Source: Undaria pinnatifida (taxonomy: Eukaryota > Sar > Phaeophyceae > Laminariales > Alariaceae). Taken from it: DNA of 64,000 nt. The stretch is from NCBI GenBank assembly GCA_012845835.1, contig JABAKD010000030.1, forward strand, positions 16,267,210-16,331,209. Direction: 5' to 3'. Below the pieces are notes generated by a model that worked only from the letters and a program-made list of their open reading frames with translations, did not search any database and had not been told where the DNA came from. Shown in pieces: positions 11,260-22,200 of this stretch. Position 1 is the first letter of the stretch. The number at the start of each line of letters is the position of its first letter. The position numbers and the translations under genes are program-made.

Positions 11260-12475
11260 TGGTGTCCGATCTTTCTGAAGAACTTTCCGGGAATCGGGTC
11301 GGACGTACTTGAAGAGAATTCCAGAAGACGGGTTCGGCCTGTCTGGAGATTGTTCCGCAAGACGGGTCCGACCGGGCTGAGGATTGTTCCGGAAGATGGA
11401 TCCAACGTCTTTACGAACCTTCCGGAAAGCAGGTCCGACCGGTCCGATAAACGTTTCGGATCACGGATCCAAGATCGATCTGACAAATATTCCCAAAGAC
11501 TGGTTCCGCTGGGCAGGTCTGAGGATGAGGAACGTTCCGGAATGGGGGTCCGACCGGTGTGACGAACGTATCAGAAGACGGGCCCGGCCGGTCTGGGGAA
11601 CGTTCCGGAATGCGAGTCCGACCGGTCTGATGGACGTTTTGAAACACGGGTCCGACGGTTGTGAGGCATATTCCGGAAGAGTGATGCGTCTGGTCGGTCT
11701 GTGGATGAGGAACGTCCCTGAAAACGGCTCCGACCGGTCTGTCGGGTCCGACCTTTTTCCGGAAATCGGGTCGGACCGGCCCGATGAAGCGCCGGAACAC
11801 GGGTCCGACCGATCTGAAGAGTGTTCCGGAAGACTGGTCGGGGTGGTCTGAGGATGAAGAACGTTCCGGGGGAAGCGGGTCCGACCGGTCTGGTGAACAT
11901 TCGGAACCTGGTTCCGATCTGCCCCAAGACGTTCCGGAAGAAGGGTCCGGTCGGTCTGAGGATTGTTCCCGAAGGCGAATACGACGACGTGTCTCGACGA
12001 ACGTTCAGGAAAGCGGGTCCAACCAGTCCGATGAACGATTCAGGAAACGGGTCCGAGACCGGTGTGCAGAACGTTCCGGAAGACGCATCCGTCCGTTCTG
12101 AAGATGAGAAAAGTTCCGGAATGCGGGTCCGACCGGTCCGATGAACGTTCCGGAAGTCGAGTCCAACCGTTTTTGAGGAACGTTTCGGAAGACTTGCTCC
12201 GATCGATCTGATGGTGATAAACTTGCCGGAAAGCGGGTCCGACCGGTCTGATGAACGTTTTGGAACACTGAGGAATGTTCCGAAAGATTGTGGCTCGGGC
12301 GGCCTGAACAATATTCCGGAATAGTGGTCCGACCGGTCTGGGCAATATGTCGGAAGATGGATGCGGCCGGTTTGTCTGGGGAACGTTCCGGAAAGAGGGT
12401 TCGACTTGATCTTGGCGAACGTTCCGGAAAGTGGGCCCAACCCGTCTTGCGAACGTTTTGGATAACGGATATAGG
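11260..12475. repeat. 34-bp minisatellite array (TCCGGA-rich)
   Basis: About 35 degenerate units have the consensus GGGTCCGACCGGTCTGA followed by GAACGTTCCGGAAGA. Some units carry an inserted TCTGAGGATGAGGAAC block. Long frames are open on both strands (up to 289 codons on the minus strand) because 34 bp is not a multiple of three and stops are rare in the unit. I take these as artefacts of the repeat, not genes. Confidence 0.75.
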
Positions 12476-13936
12476 GTGGTTGGGTTTTCGGAATTTACTG
12501 CTACTATTATGACGTTTACTAAAACTCAATGATAATGCGTTGGCCATTGGCGTTTTCGACGTGTCCCATCGCGTGCAAACGGTCCAAGCCGCGTTGACGA
12601 TTTTGCCCAGATTCCACTAAGCAATTGGTTGAAACATCCCAGACTCTTTATCAGTCCAAACCCTGACCCCACCCCTAGCTCCTGACCCCGACCGAGCGAG
12701 CGACTGCTCGGAAGTGCTCCGAAAAAAAAGCTGAAATAAATGTTGAAGTTGTGTGCACTACTGTTGTAGTTGCACTTTTAACCGATACCTTTATCAAACA
12801 AAGCTGTGAATCAAGTCGTGTTGTATGCAATACTACTGTAGTAGTCAACTGTTATGCTGTAGTATACTCAGTAACCGCCAGCGGGCCAGTCATGACCGAG
12901 ACAACCACAACCGCGCTTCCTTTTTTTTATCAAAGCTGAGCCTAGCCGTATGAATTACTGTTGTACAGCCCTCAGTAATTGTGAGCGAGCCGGTCATAAT
13001 TGAAACGGCTACAGCCCCTACATAAGGCCGTGCGTTCTCCTTTCTTGACACCTGGTAGTCATTTATTTTCGGACGGGCAGCTGTGGCTGGCGTGGGTACG
13101 GCAAAACATTATAAGAAAAAAATGGTGAAGATACGTTTACACTGTTGTTACTGGCATTTTAGTGGTTGTGCGCGTGCGATTGGTTGCCTGTTGTTTATCG
13201 GGAGCGGGAGGCCTAAGGCGAACGGGCCTTTGAGGCACGGGATAAACTTATAATAATAATATCACACACATGGGTGGAGGTACGGTGCGAAAACAAAGCT
13301 GCCTGACGCCGGCTTGCCAATTTCACAGTAGATACATCAATGGGGTGACCTTCAGCGGTAGTAGGTGGTAGTCATAATGAGATACCACACTGCAGCTCAT
13401 AGTTAGTTGTTGTGGTGATCAGACAAATTATTGGCCGCTATATTGCTATGCAACCGAAGCTTTTTTGTTGGTTGCGCTGCGCGGTGGCGATAGTAATAAT
13501 GCTGCTGCTGATGATGATGATGGTGATGATGATGATGATGACGATAGTGATGATGATGGTGATTATTGTGGTGGCGATGGTGGTGATGATGATGACGATG
13601 GTAATTATGGTGGTGGTGATGGCGGTGCCCTCACCAAATCAATTTACGGTTAGAGCAACTAACTGCAGACTGGCACAACACGATATTAATAGCGAGTATG
13701 TATGATACAGAATTGCCGTGACGCGAGTGCAACGGATGGGATATTCAGCACGCCCGTTTTACCAGGTAAGAATTGCAACTAAGTTGTTGAATACGATGGC
13801 ATTTTATTCTGACTGGGTAGTATTAGACTAGACTAGACTAATAGCAGTTGTTTGGCAGGTAGGTATTATCAGCAGTAGTGGTAGTAGTGTGGATCGTCTG
13901 ACGCGCGATATGTGGGGAATCGCATCATCACATATG

Positions 13937-13981
<45 letters not shown>

Positions 13982-14289
13982 GCTAAAACATGTCGTCGCC
14001 AGCCAACCAGAAGCGTGACAGATACCATAGACTATACATGATATTATGATAACAGGTACTGACTGTACTGTTGTATTGAATTATTGAATGGTGCTGCACT
14101 GGCTGCAGTAAGTACGACTAGAAGATTCCGTACCGTACTGAAATCTAGTGCTCGAAGGGGCGGCATTGTAACCGTTTTGACTGTTGAGCTTTTGATTTTT
14201 GATACGTTTGTTTGTGAATCTTTCAGGATCTTCTGTGGATCCAACGGAATTAGACCTATATCTTATCTTGGTCTTGCTCAAAATTAACC
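12476..14289. other. Non-coding stretch with GAT/CAT microsatellites
   Basis: No gene is recognised. It holds a (GAT/GGT)n tract at about 13498-13632, a (CAT)n tract at about 13937-13982, and two diverged copies of a segment with CTACTGTTGTAGTTGC / ACTACTGTAGTAGTCAAC near 12755 and 12830. Confidence 0.5.
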
Positions 14290-14331
14290 CAGCCCTCCCC
14301 CCTGTCACTCACTACGAACGCACAGCGGTGT

Positions 14332-14511
14332 CCCTTTCCGCCCCAGCCCGAGCTCACAAACAAGCACCCACCACATGTCACCCCCGGCAACTACGTACGG
14401 CAGGAGGAAGAAATCCCCGGTGGCACCACCACCGTTGTGCGTGCTCGCGTGACAGGAAAGCGTGTGCCACATCTCCTCTTCGCCCAGAAAAACGACATAG
14501 ATAGGATATGA
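14332..14511 (+). CDS. Possible exon of an unidentified gene
   Basis: After an acceptor-like ...CGCACAG, a plus frame reads RCPFPPQPELTNKHPPHVTP, GNYVRQEEEIPGGTTTVVRA, RVTGKRVPHLLFAQKNDIDRI, stop. Codon use is GC-ending like the proven exons and the composition looks like real protein. I do not recognise the family. It may be a terminal exon, or it may splice at CGC|GTGACA. No start codon or partner exon is proven. Confidence 0.3.
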   Translation, partial: PFPPQPELTNKHPPHVTPGNYVRQEEEIPGGTTTVVRARVTGKRVPHLLFAQKNDIDRI

Positions 14512-14636
14512 CTTTCACCTACTACCCGCCCTTCAGGGAAGTTCTAATTTAAGCCTTTTTCTGCACGCGTATCCTACCTACGCATGGGTGGAGCTCGTGT
14601 CTCTTCTCTCGGTTCCTCGTCATGCTTTAACAACAG

Positions 14637-14820
14637 AAGAGCGCGGGCGCGCATGGATGCGCCAAGGACAGAAGAGGACGCTGTTTCTGGGGCCGCTCGG
14701 CTTCCCGAGCGTTCGAGTTACGAAAGCGCCGCCTCGTCCCCTACCACGTGGACTGTTGGGTCACACCGTATCCTTCCCCAGAGCCCACAGCGTGTATTGC
14801 ATACCTGCACGGCGCCCACG
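14637..14820 (+). CDS. Possible internal exon of an unidentified gene
   Basis: The segment is bounded by TTTAACAACAG| and ACG|GTGAGAG. One frame is open throughout and contains FELRKRRLVPYHVDCWVTPY then PSPEPTACIAYLHGAHG. A second frame is also open, so the reading frame is not settled. The clean splice borders are the main evidence. It may belong with the segments at 14332 and 15110. Confidence 0.3.
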
Positions 14821-15109
14821 GTGAGAGGTCGTCTGGCCCATCATGTCGTAGTCTACGGTAGCAGCACCCGTCGTGTACGAGTAGTGAACACACAGTATTT
14901 GCGATGTATAGACTATCAATCTACGTCTCGTGGGTTGTGAGCACATAGCTTGCATCTCTCTATTGACAAGATGAAGAATCGACACGTCCGCTGGGTGATA
15001 TTTATGTATGTATCATAACATGTGCGTGCTGTAGTCTAGACTATATATATGTCGACGGGGGTAGAACGCTCGGTTAAATCGGACGAACACACAAAATACA
15101 ATACGAGGG

Positions 15110-15370
15110 GGGCGTTTTGCGTCATCTTTGGATGCGAGAAACGCAACCCGAACGCGCTCATTTTCCTCGTAAAAAGAGCGTGGGGATACGGCCAGGCACC
15201 GAAAGTACCGGGAGAGGCGGTCGGAACCGAAAAAAACGGGGGTTTAAACCCGGAGAATACGGCGCCCTCTATTCGCTGCGGATAGCGGAGCAGGCGGTGT
15301 TTTTCGGCCTGCAGCCGGTTACCCTCGTACCGGCGGGTGTTAAGGCTGCCGCCCTGAGGGGTATGGAGGG
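15110..15370 (+). CDS. Possible exon of an unidentified gene
   Basis: A plus frame contains FPRKKSVGIRPGTESTGRGG, then GFKPGEYGALYSLRIAEQAV and FFGLQPVTLVPAGVKAAALR. The composition is protein-like and codons are GC-rich, but there is no recognised domain and the splice borders are uncertain. The flanks (14925-14996 and 15448-15512) are diverged copies of one about 70-bp sequence. Confidence 0.25.
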
Positions 15371-16676
15371 CAACTACTGTACAGGCTACAAACGATCCAT
15401 TTCAGGAAATGTAACCGTGTTTGTGGTGTACCAGGTATATCTCTGTCTCGTGGTTTGTGACCACAGAGCTTGCTCTCTCTCTCGGATGAGGCATCGGCAC
15501 GGACACTGGGTGTGCTGTATGCAGATAGAGAGACGGCTGGAGAGAACAGTTTAGCGTAAATGACACACACATACCTCGTACATACATTAATCCATCCCAG
15601 GACGGGGACGTATACGAGACACATATTGTTACCCACATCTCTCCCTCTCGCAATGCTGGTGCGTTGATGGCCTCATTGATGGTCTCGTTGATCAATCGAA
15701 TATGGCGGCACGTCTGTGGTGCACACGCCCAACCACGCCTCAAAAATGATGTTTATTACTTATTAAGTAGGTAAGGACGCTTGTAATACTTATCGCTATG
15801 TGCTGGATCTGTCGACAAGCATAATATAACCCAGAGTAAAATACCTCGTTTGCCGTAAATAGTTGTTGTGCCTAGTCGTGTGTCAACCGCAGCTCATTCT
15901 TCTGCTGCTGCTTCCTACTGCTTCGACTGCAAATACGCCCTGATGCGCGCGGGTCGTGCTCGCTCATGCCCCCCCCCCCCCCCCCCCCCCCCCCCGCTAC
16001 ATGCGAATGCCGCCCACAGAAGCAGCCCCATACCAACGGAACGCCGAGCCAATGAGAGCTCTTTCATTTTATCATACGACCACACAACAGGAACAGCAGA
16101 GAGAGCTACCGGCTGTTGCCCTCTTGGCCAATGTTTAATTACCGAATGCAGCCATGGCCGTACGTCCTTACCCAAGATAGCGGTTGACGGTCATCTTTTG
16201 ACCGGTCAAGGTGTCCAGAGACTTATAATACTGTTGTCAGTATAGCAGTTCCTTGACGGCTGTCCGTCAATGCACAAGAGTGCCGTCAACCATCATATTT
16301 GGTCCTTACACGCCCAAAAACGCCGAGAAAAAAAAACTCCGCCACCCACCCATTCTGCCACTCAAGTTACTCAAATAACCAGTCACTCTCTTACTTACTG
16401 AGTCACGCAAAGGGTAAGCATATCTTAAGTGTTTGTTGTGTCGGAAACAAAACAAAACATAGAAAAAAAAAGGTATGCAGAGGCAACGAGTGTGCCATCA
16501 CCACACACTGCATCAACCCAAGCAGCATTTTATTCGCTCTCTCGATGAGACCGAAAACACGAACATAGCGGTACTACTGTAGCAAAAAAGGAAAAAGAAA
16601 AATCGATGTGCGTAATATAGACTTCGAAGTACCAGGTACTTCGGATATACCAGGTATATATTTGGCCATCCCACTA

Positions 16677-16880
16677 GTAATATCTTCGCACTTTTTATTC
16701 CACTCTCTCCCTCCATAGATCAAACGTAACTCGGATCCACGGTCACTTGAGCAGGCTCTCCTCCCCCCTCCCCACTACGGCACGTGCCTTTATCTATATC
16801 GCAAGACTTCAGCCCTTGTCTTCCCTCGTCGACTCGCATCGAGTTGCGCCTATCCACGCGTCTAGGCGCTCTGAGCGGTC
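16677..16880 (-). mobile_element. SINE body fragment, copy B
   Basis: On the minus strand it carries GGATAGGCGCAACTCGATGC, GAGTCGACGAGGGAAGA, GTAGTGGGGAGG and GATCCGAGTTACG, and ends GTGCGAAGATATTA. These are the same blocks in the same order as copy A at 10.44 kb. The tRNA head is missing. Confidence 0.55.
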
Positions 16881-18809
16881 GATTCTTCTCAGTATTTTTT
16901 TCATTTTTGCAAAAAAAAATTGAATACGATTAGTCTAATAGTATCATTTTCGAGGGTAACCAATTGACCACCGGGGCGACCGGCTGGCATGTCTCTCACT
17001 TGACCACCGGGGCGACCGGCTGGCATGTCTCTCACATCTAGCCCTCTAAACCGACCGACCACACCACCGCTATTACCACTATACTAATACCAACGTACAC
17101 AGCAGTCATCGTATAGCCACAAGGCGGGTCGCTGAAAAAACAAAAATTGACATCCTCCACCCCTCTTTGCCCGACGTGTTTTCAAAAAAAAGAAAGACGG
17201 GGGGGGGGGGGGGAGAGAGAGGGCGAATCTAGGCCCTCAGCGCAGCACCACCTCAATCAATGTACTACTGCACAATTCAACCCATGCTACGAGTATTCCA
17301 CGCCGTCTCCCCCCCAAAATACGGGGGTAAACTTCGAAAAAAGGTTACTACTGTTAATAATACTGCAGACGACAATCCACGTTACTTCTTCTTGGTTTTT
17401 TTTCCTTCTTTCCGAAAACGGGGCTGCGGATGGAAAAGGCTTACTAGGCCAACGATCAACCCTCTAATCTCGCGCCATTTAGTCCAAAATATAAAAAAAT
17501 ATAGTCTAGTCTAGACGTGTAGTCCTTGCGGGGTTAAGACAATTCCCGACAAAAAATTAAAACGTGGAGGCGCGCATGGCACGTCTACGTACGGTAAAGT
17601 AGGACCAAGTCGTTGTTCTAGCAGAAGTGTATAAATAGAATAGAACACAACGGCGGCAAGAACAGATTAACACAGCACTAATTATAGGCTGGACTCATCG
17701 TTGGCCGGACTCCGTGTCTTCTACAGTCCTACTGGCAATGCACGAAGGATGTCATCTATGCGCAGTGCGTGTGGCGGGCAGGTCAATATCGGTGGAAGGC
17801 TCTGCGTTGAGTGTTTAGCTTTTTTTTTTTTCTTTCTTTCCTTGTCTTGGTTTTGTTTTCGTGATTTTTTTTTTTCGTTTGTGGTCGTTGTTTTCGTTTT
17901 TGGTGTTTCTTTTTTGGTTTGTCGTGCTTTTAGTCTATGGTGTCGTTGGCAGGTTGCCGCGACAGCCTCCACGCCGTGCCCGCTATTACTATATTCATCC
18001 CCTCGCCTATCCATCGCAAAATGTCGTTGTTAGTGTTATTTGATGTGTTGTTAGTGTGTTGTACCGTTGGTAGGTTGTCTCGACAGCCTCCACGCCGCGC
18101 CTGCTTACTATATCTAGCCCCTCGCACATCCATAGCGCTGAACGGACGCTGGCCTCAGACGGGGAAAAAAAAAAATACACGCCACCAGCCCCGCCTGCTC
18201 AATTGTGCAACTCCCGTCCCAGCTCTAAATATCCTCGCCTCAAACAACTTTTACCCGCTCATCCCCCCCGCTTCCATCTTGGGCTCGCAAATCGGGGAAC
18301 CACCCACAAATAATACCTCCACGGAGCCCCTCGTGGGAGGAAAAAGCAAAGCTTCAAGAACTTAGCAATTCAACCCAATCACCCCCCCCCCCCCCTCCCC
18401 CCCTGCCCCCCTCCCCCTCCACTCTGCCGCCTCCTTTCCCCCGTCTGCTCGCCGTTCCAATTCCTGTTATGGTAGTCTAGGCAGCAAACCGTCGGCTGCG
18501 GTTGCACCTTAGTTAACGACAACGGACAAAAGCCCACGAGGGCGAGGGAGAGGGGGCAGATGTCCACGGTCCCCTGGTCGGCATCCAGGCAATTCCTTCT
18601 ATAGCCAAATGACAAGAAAGAATATAAATCGCAAAGCACTCGTGGCAGTATAAGGGAAGCTACTTGGCGCGCATAGGAGAGGGGGGGGGGGGGGGGGGGG
18701 GACAGGACATCCGTCCCCATCATTTTTCATCCAATGGTTGGCCGGTCAAATGGTTGATCGGTTACTCGATCCGGTCGTTGCTTCTCCACAGGGAAAACGA
18801 AAAATAGGG

Positions 18810-19020
18810 TTTTCAAGGGTCGGATCACTGCTCGCGGGTCGGACCGGGCAAAGGGTTACCCGTCCCGACGTGTCATTCTTTAACACATCCGCACCCGGCT
18901 CAACCCACCCAGTGACATAATCGAACACCGCATGACCCGACCCGCCTCAGCCGTGATATATATTTCAAAATCTTCTGAACCGACCCGCGGGGTCATGACC
19001 GGAGAAAGGCCCAGAAAAAA
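18810..19020. repeat. GACCC-rich repeat block
   Basis: It runs from GGGTTTTCAAGGGTCGGATC to ACCGGAGAAAGGCCC with GACCCGACCCG cores and a GATATATATTTCAAAATC spacer. It is a diverged member of the family whose ends bound the element at 5754-7609. Confidence 0.45.
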
Positions 19021-19292
19021 ACAACAACCCCGCTCTCCCGGCCAACCAATCAAAATCCTCACTAGCGAGAGAGCTTCGGAACGTGACGCAACTTAAACAA
19101 GAACCAAACCAAACTCCAACCAAACCAGACCAAACTCCAACCAAACCAAACCTAAAACCAAACCAAAACCCTACCCGAAACAAAACGAAATTGGTATTGT
19201 CTCATCGCATCACATCCTAGTAATGTATTTGCTCGTGTCCACCACCTTCCCGCACCCACCACCCCCACCTCCATCTCTACCTCGGGGTGTCC

Positions 19293-22200
19293 CTATTTCA
19301 TCACAGCGCCGAACTTTTCAATGCAGATGTCGCGAAGTACAGGCAGCAGAGACTCTTCTGCCGCTGGGATGCCCTTCATGGCGATCTGGCCCAAGTCGTG
19401 CGTCTCGCCTATCCCCCCCCCAAGGAACACGTTAACGCCTTCCACCGCCTTCCCGTCCACTCGGGCGGGGCCTCCCATTAGCCCGATGTCACCCACCTGT
19501 ATTTAATGAAACTATGTTAGTATATGGTTCACACATCAGTCTATTTGTTATTCATATACCAGGTAAGTAGGTTACACATATTTGTCAATACATGAGTTGT
19601 TCATGCATAAATCGGCAACACATTTACCGTAGTTCAAGCGATTTTTCCTGCGGTAAAGCCCCAATCACTATGCTCTCTTTGGCATTACCGAAAATTCTGC
19701 TGTATAACAGCCACGAAAACAAAAGCATTGCCAGCCTTTCCACACACCCACCCCGATCCGTCCACTCCCCGCTCCCCCCGACCCCCAACCGCCTCTCTCC
19801 ACGCACCCCCCCCCCCCCCTGATCCCTTCCCAACCCCCCCCCCTCTTCCCGCTTCCCCCCAAGGCGCCGCCGCTTGCTGCTCGCTCACTACCCCGACCCC
19901 CACCCTCACCCCACCCCCACTCAACCTCTATCCCCACCCCCAGCCTCACCCCACGCCTCACCCCACTCCCACTCCACCCCTACCTGAGCCTGGCCACAGC
20001 TGTTAGGACACCCCGTCCAGTGAATGCGTGGGGGGGAAGCCCCGTCAGGAAAGTCGAGCATGGCGTCAAGCTTTCCCGCTAGGTCAACAGCTCGGTTCTT
20101 GGTTTCCACCATGCCCAGTCCGCAGTACTGGGAGCCCGTGCAGGAGACGACGCGAGAGGTAATTGCTCCTTGGTCCTAGAGCGCAAAGAAAAAGGGTTCA
20201 GTACGTGGTGCAAATTGGTTGATGGATGGATTGCAGTAATAAATCGTACGACCGTGAAACTTTTGAGGCTTTTCGTTAATACTGGGAATTTCAACAATGA
20301 ATTGACTACTAAATAGTAGGACGTGGAAAAATTATGGTCTAGTTCGTATAGGTGGGCGGGGTGGGGATAGATGGGGTGGAAATGAGGTTTAGGCAGAAGG
20401 AAACGGACAAAAATAGCAGAAGACGAAAAAAAAATGATGACAACAAATGGAGAAAGAAGAACACATTGGTCGTACATGAACGAGAAGGAAATAAAATAAT
20501 ATGGGTCGCAGGTACACTTTCTACCGTTACATAAGACATCGTGAAGACTTGTATGAACGGTAGCCTTTCCAGAGGTGTCGGGTATCGCGTCTCGTTGCAC
20601 TAAAAGTGGTCATGGAGTCTCAATAGATTCTGGTGACAGAGAGGCGGGTAATCACGTTTCCCGCTGACAGGTAATCACTGTCGACTCTCTCGTTTTTCCT
20701 GCGAAGTACCTCTCGTTTCCTCGAGGCAATTCTATCGTTACCCTCGCTTGGTTCGCCATCGAACCTTGCCCCAACCTGGCGTGTTCTACACGCTACGGAA
20801 GACAAGAAGAGAAGTTGTAGCAAGTCGCGAGACGAACCTGGGTTACCCCAAACCTTCACATGACCCCAAACCCTGATAAAACAGATTAACGAAAAGCAAC
20901 AACACACAATAAAACGAACACATATACAAACAAAACAAACAAATAACCCCCAAATAAGTACAACAACAACAACAACAAACTCACCGGGGGAAACCTCTTC
21001 AAGAAGGGCATCTCCATCATCTCCGGCAGCCTGTCCGTGTCAACGTTCGGGAACAGAATCTTCTGGTCCACCGTCAAACGCACCTCACCTCCCGAGAACG
21101 CGTCAGCGACATCCGCTGCCATGTTCCCCTGATCAGCAAGAGAACGGGGGGGAGGGGTACTCATTTGTTACTTACCTTAGTCATTTGACCATTGACCACG
21201 CATCCCTTTGGAGACGGAGCACCGTTCCTACTCCTTATAGAGACACCTCCAACGTGTGGGCGCTCATTACGCGTTTTCCATATACTACAAAGAAAATGTT
21301 TGCTAATCCTATCCCCGTCCTGTTTCGCCGTCTGTGGCCACCATCTATCTCCTAGGATGGCGATCATTTTCTCGCTACTCTCTAGTCTACCAAACTCTTC
21401 CGTGTCGCATTCGTCTAATTTCGTCGTTTCCTCTAACGCATCCCATTCCTACTTGAATATTTCACAATTTCCTACTACGTGAGTCCTACTCTCCATTGTT
21501 GTGCCACACGGGCACACATGTGCATCCATGTCCTCCTTCTTCCGACTACGGGTATATCTCTTTCTCCTTCCTGGTACGTCCAGGTCCCCTACACGCAATC
21601 GCAGTTTCAGCATTTTCGCGTAGTCCATTGGGCCGTGCAAAAACTTTTTTTTAATTCCAATATCGTCCCTCAACTCCCCGTATATCTCTTAAGCGTTTCT
21701 CCTCGTTAAACTTACGTCTTAGCGCTAACCTTTCCCTTCCTTCTATTGTTTCTTTTTCTTCTGTCTTGTACCCGCCAAAATTCTCAATAGACAGTATATC
21801 TTCTCGGACTTCCCCTAACTCCTTCCCTACTCGACTACGTTATCCCATCTTATTCCAGCTCGCCCCGGTGTTACTTTTTCTCCCATACAGCCCTATCATG
21901 TATGGCTGGCAGCCTCTTTTCTGGCATATTCCTTACTCTATATTGCCCTCTGAACTTCTCACGTCTCTATTTGTTTTATGTGGGTACATTCCCAGTTCTG
22001 CTCTTATAGCCCTGGTGTTACTTTTTCTCCCATACAGCCCTATCATGTATGGCTGGCAGCCTCTTTTCTGGCATATTCCTTACTCTATATTTCCCTCTGA
22101 ACTTCTCACGTCTCTATTTGTTTTATGTGGGTACATTCCCAGTTCTGCTCTTAATACTGTATTACTCGTTGTTCTTGGGCATCCTAGGATATTTTTAGCT

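Larger units (their letters stand above)
15540..19292. other. Repeat-rich gap beyond the NiR 3' end
   Basis: No gene is recognised. It includes C and G homopolymer runs (15967-15995, 17200-17213, 18383-18396, 18681-18700), one unit related to the 52.6-kb array (16185-16285), a SINE fragment (16677-16880), a 36-bp direct duplication containing CCACCGGGGCGACCGGCTGG (16962-17035), two copies of a CGACAGCCTCCACGCCG-bearing segment (about 17945 and 18065), GACCC-rich repeats (18810-19020) and AACCAAACC-rich DNA just downstream of the NiR stop. Confidence 0.45.

Noticed and set aside
11571-12440. 289-codon minus-strand ORF as a gene
   Set aside because: It lies wholly within the 34-bp minisatellite; other frames on both strands are equally open.
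18512-18602. Minus-strand exon beyond the NiR stop (NCLDADQGTVDICPLSLALV)
   Set aside because: It has splice-like borders, but all three frames are open or nearly so and none looks like a protein family. The NiR stop codon already ends that gene.
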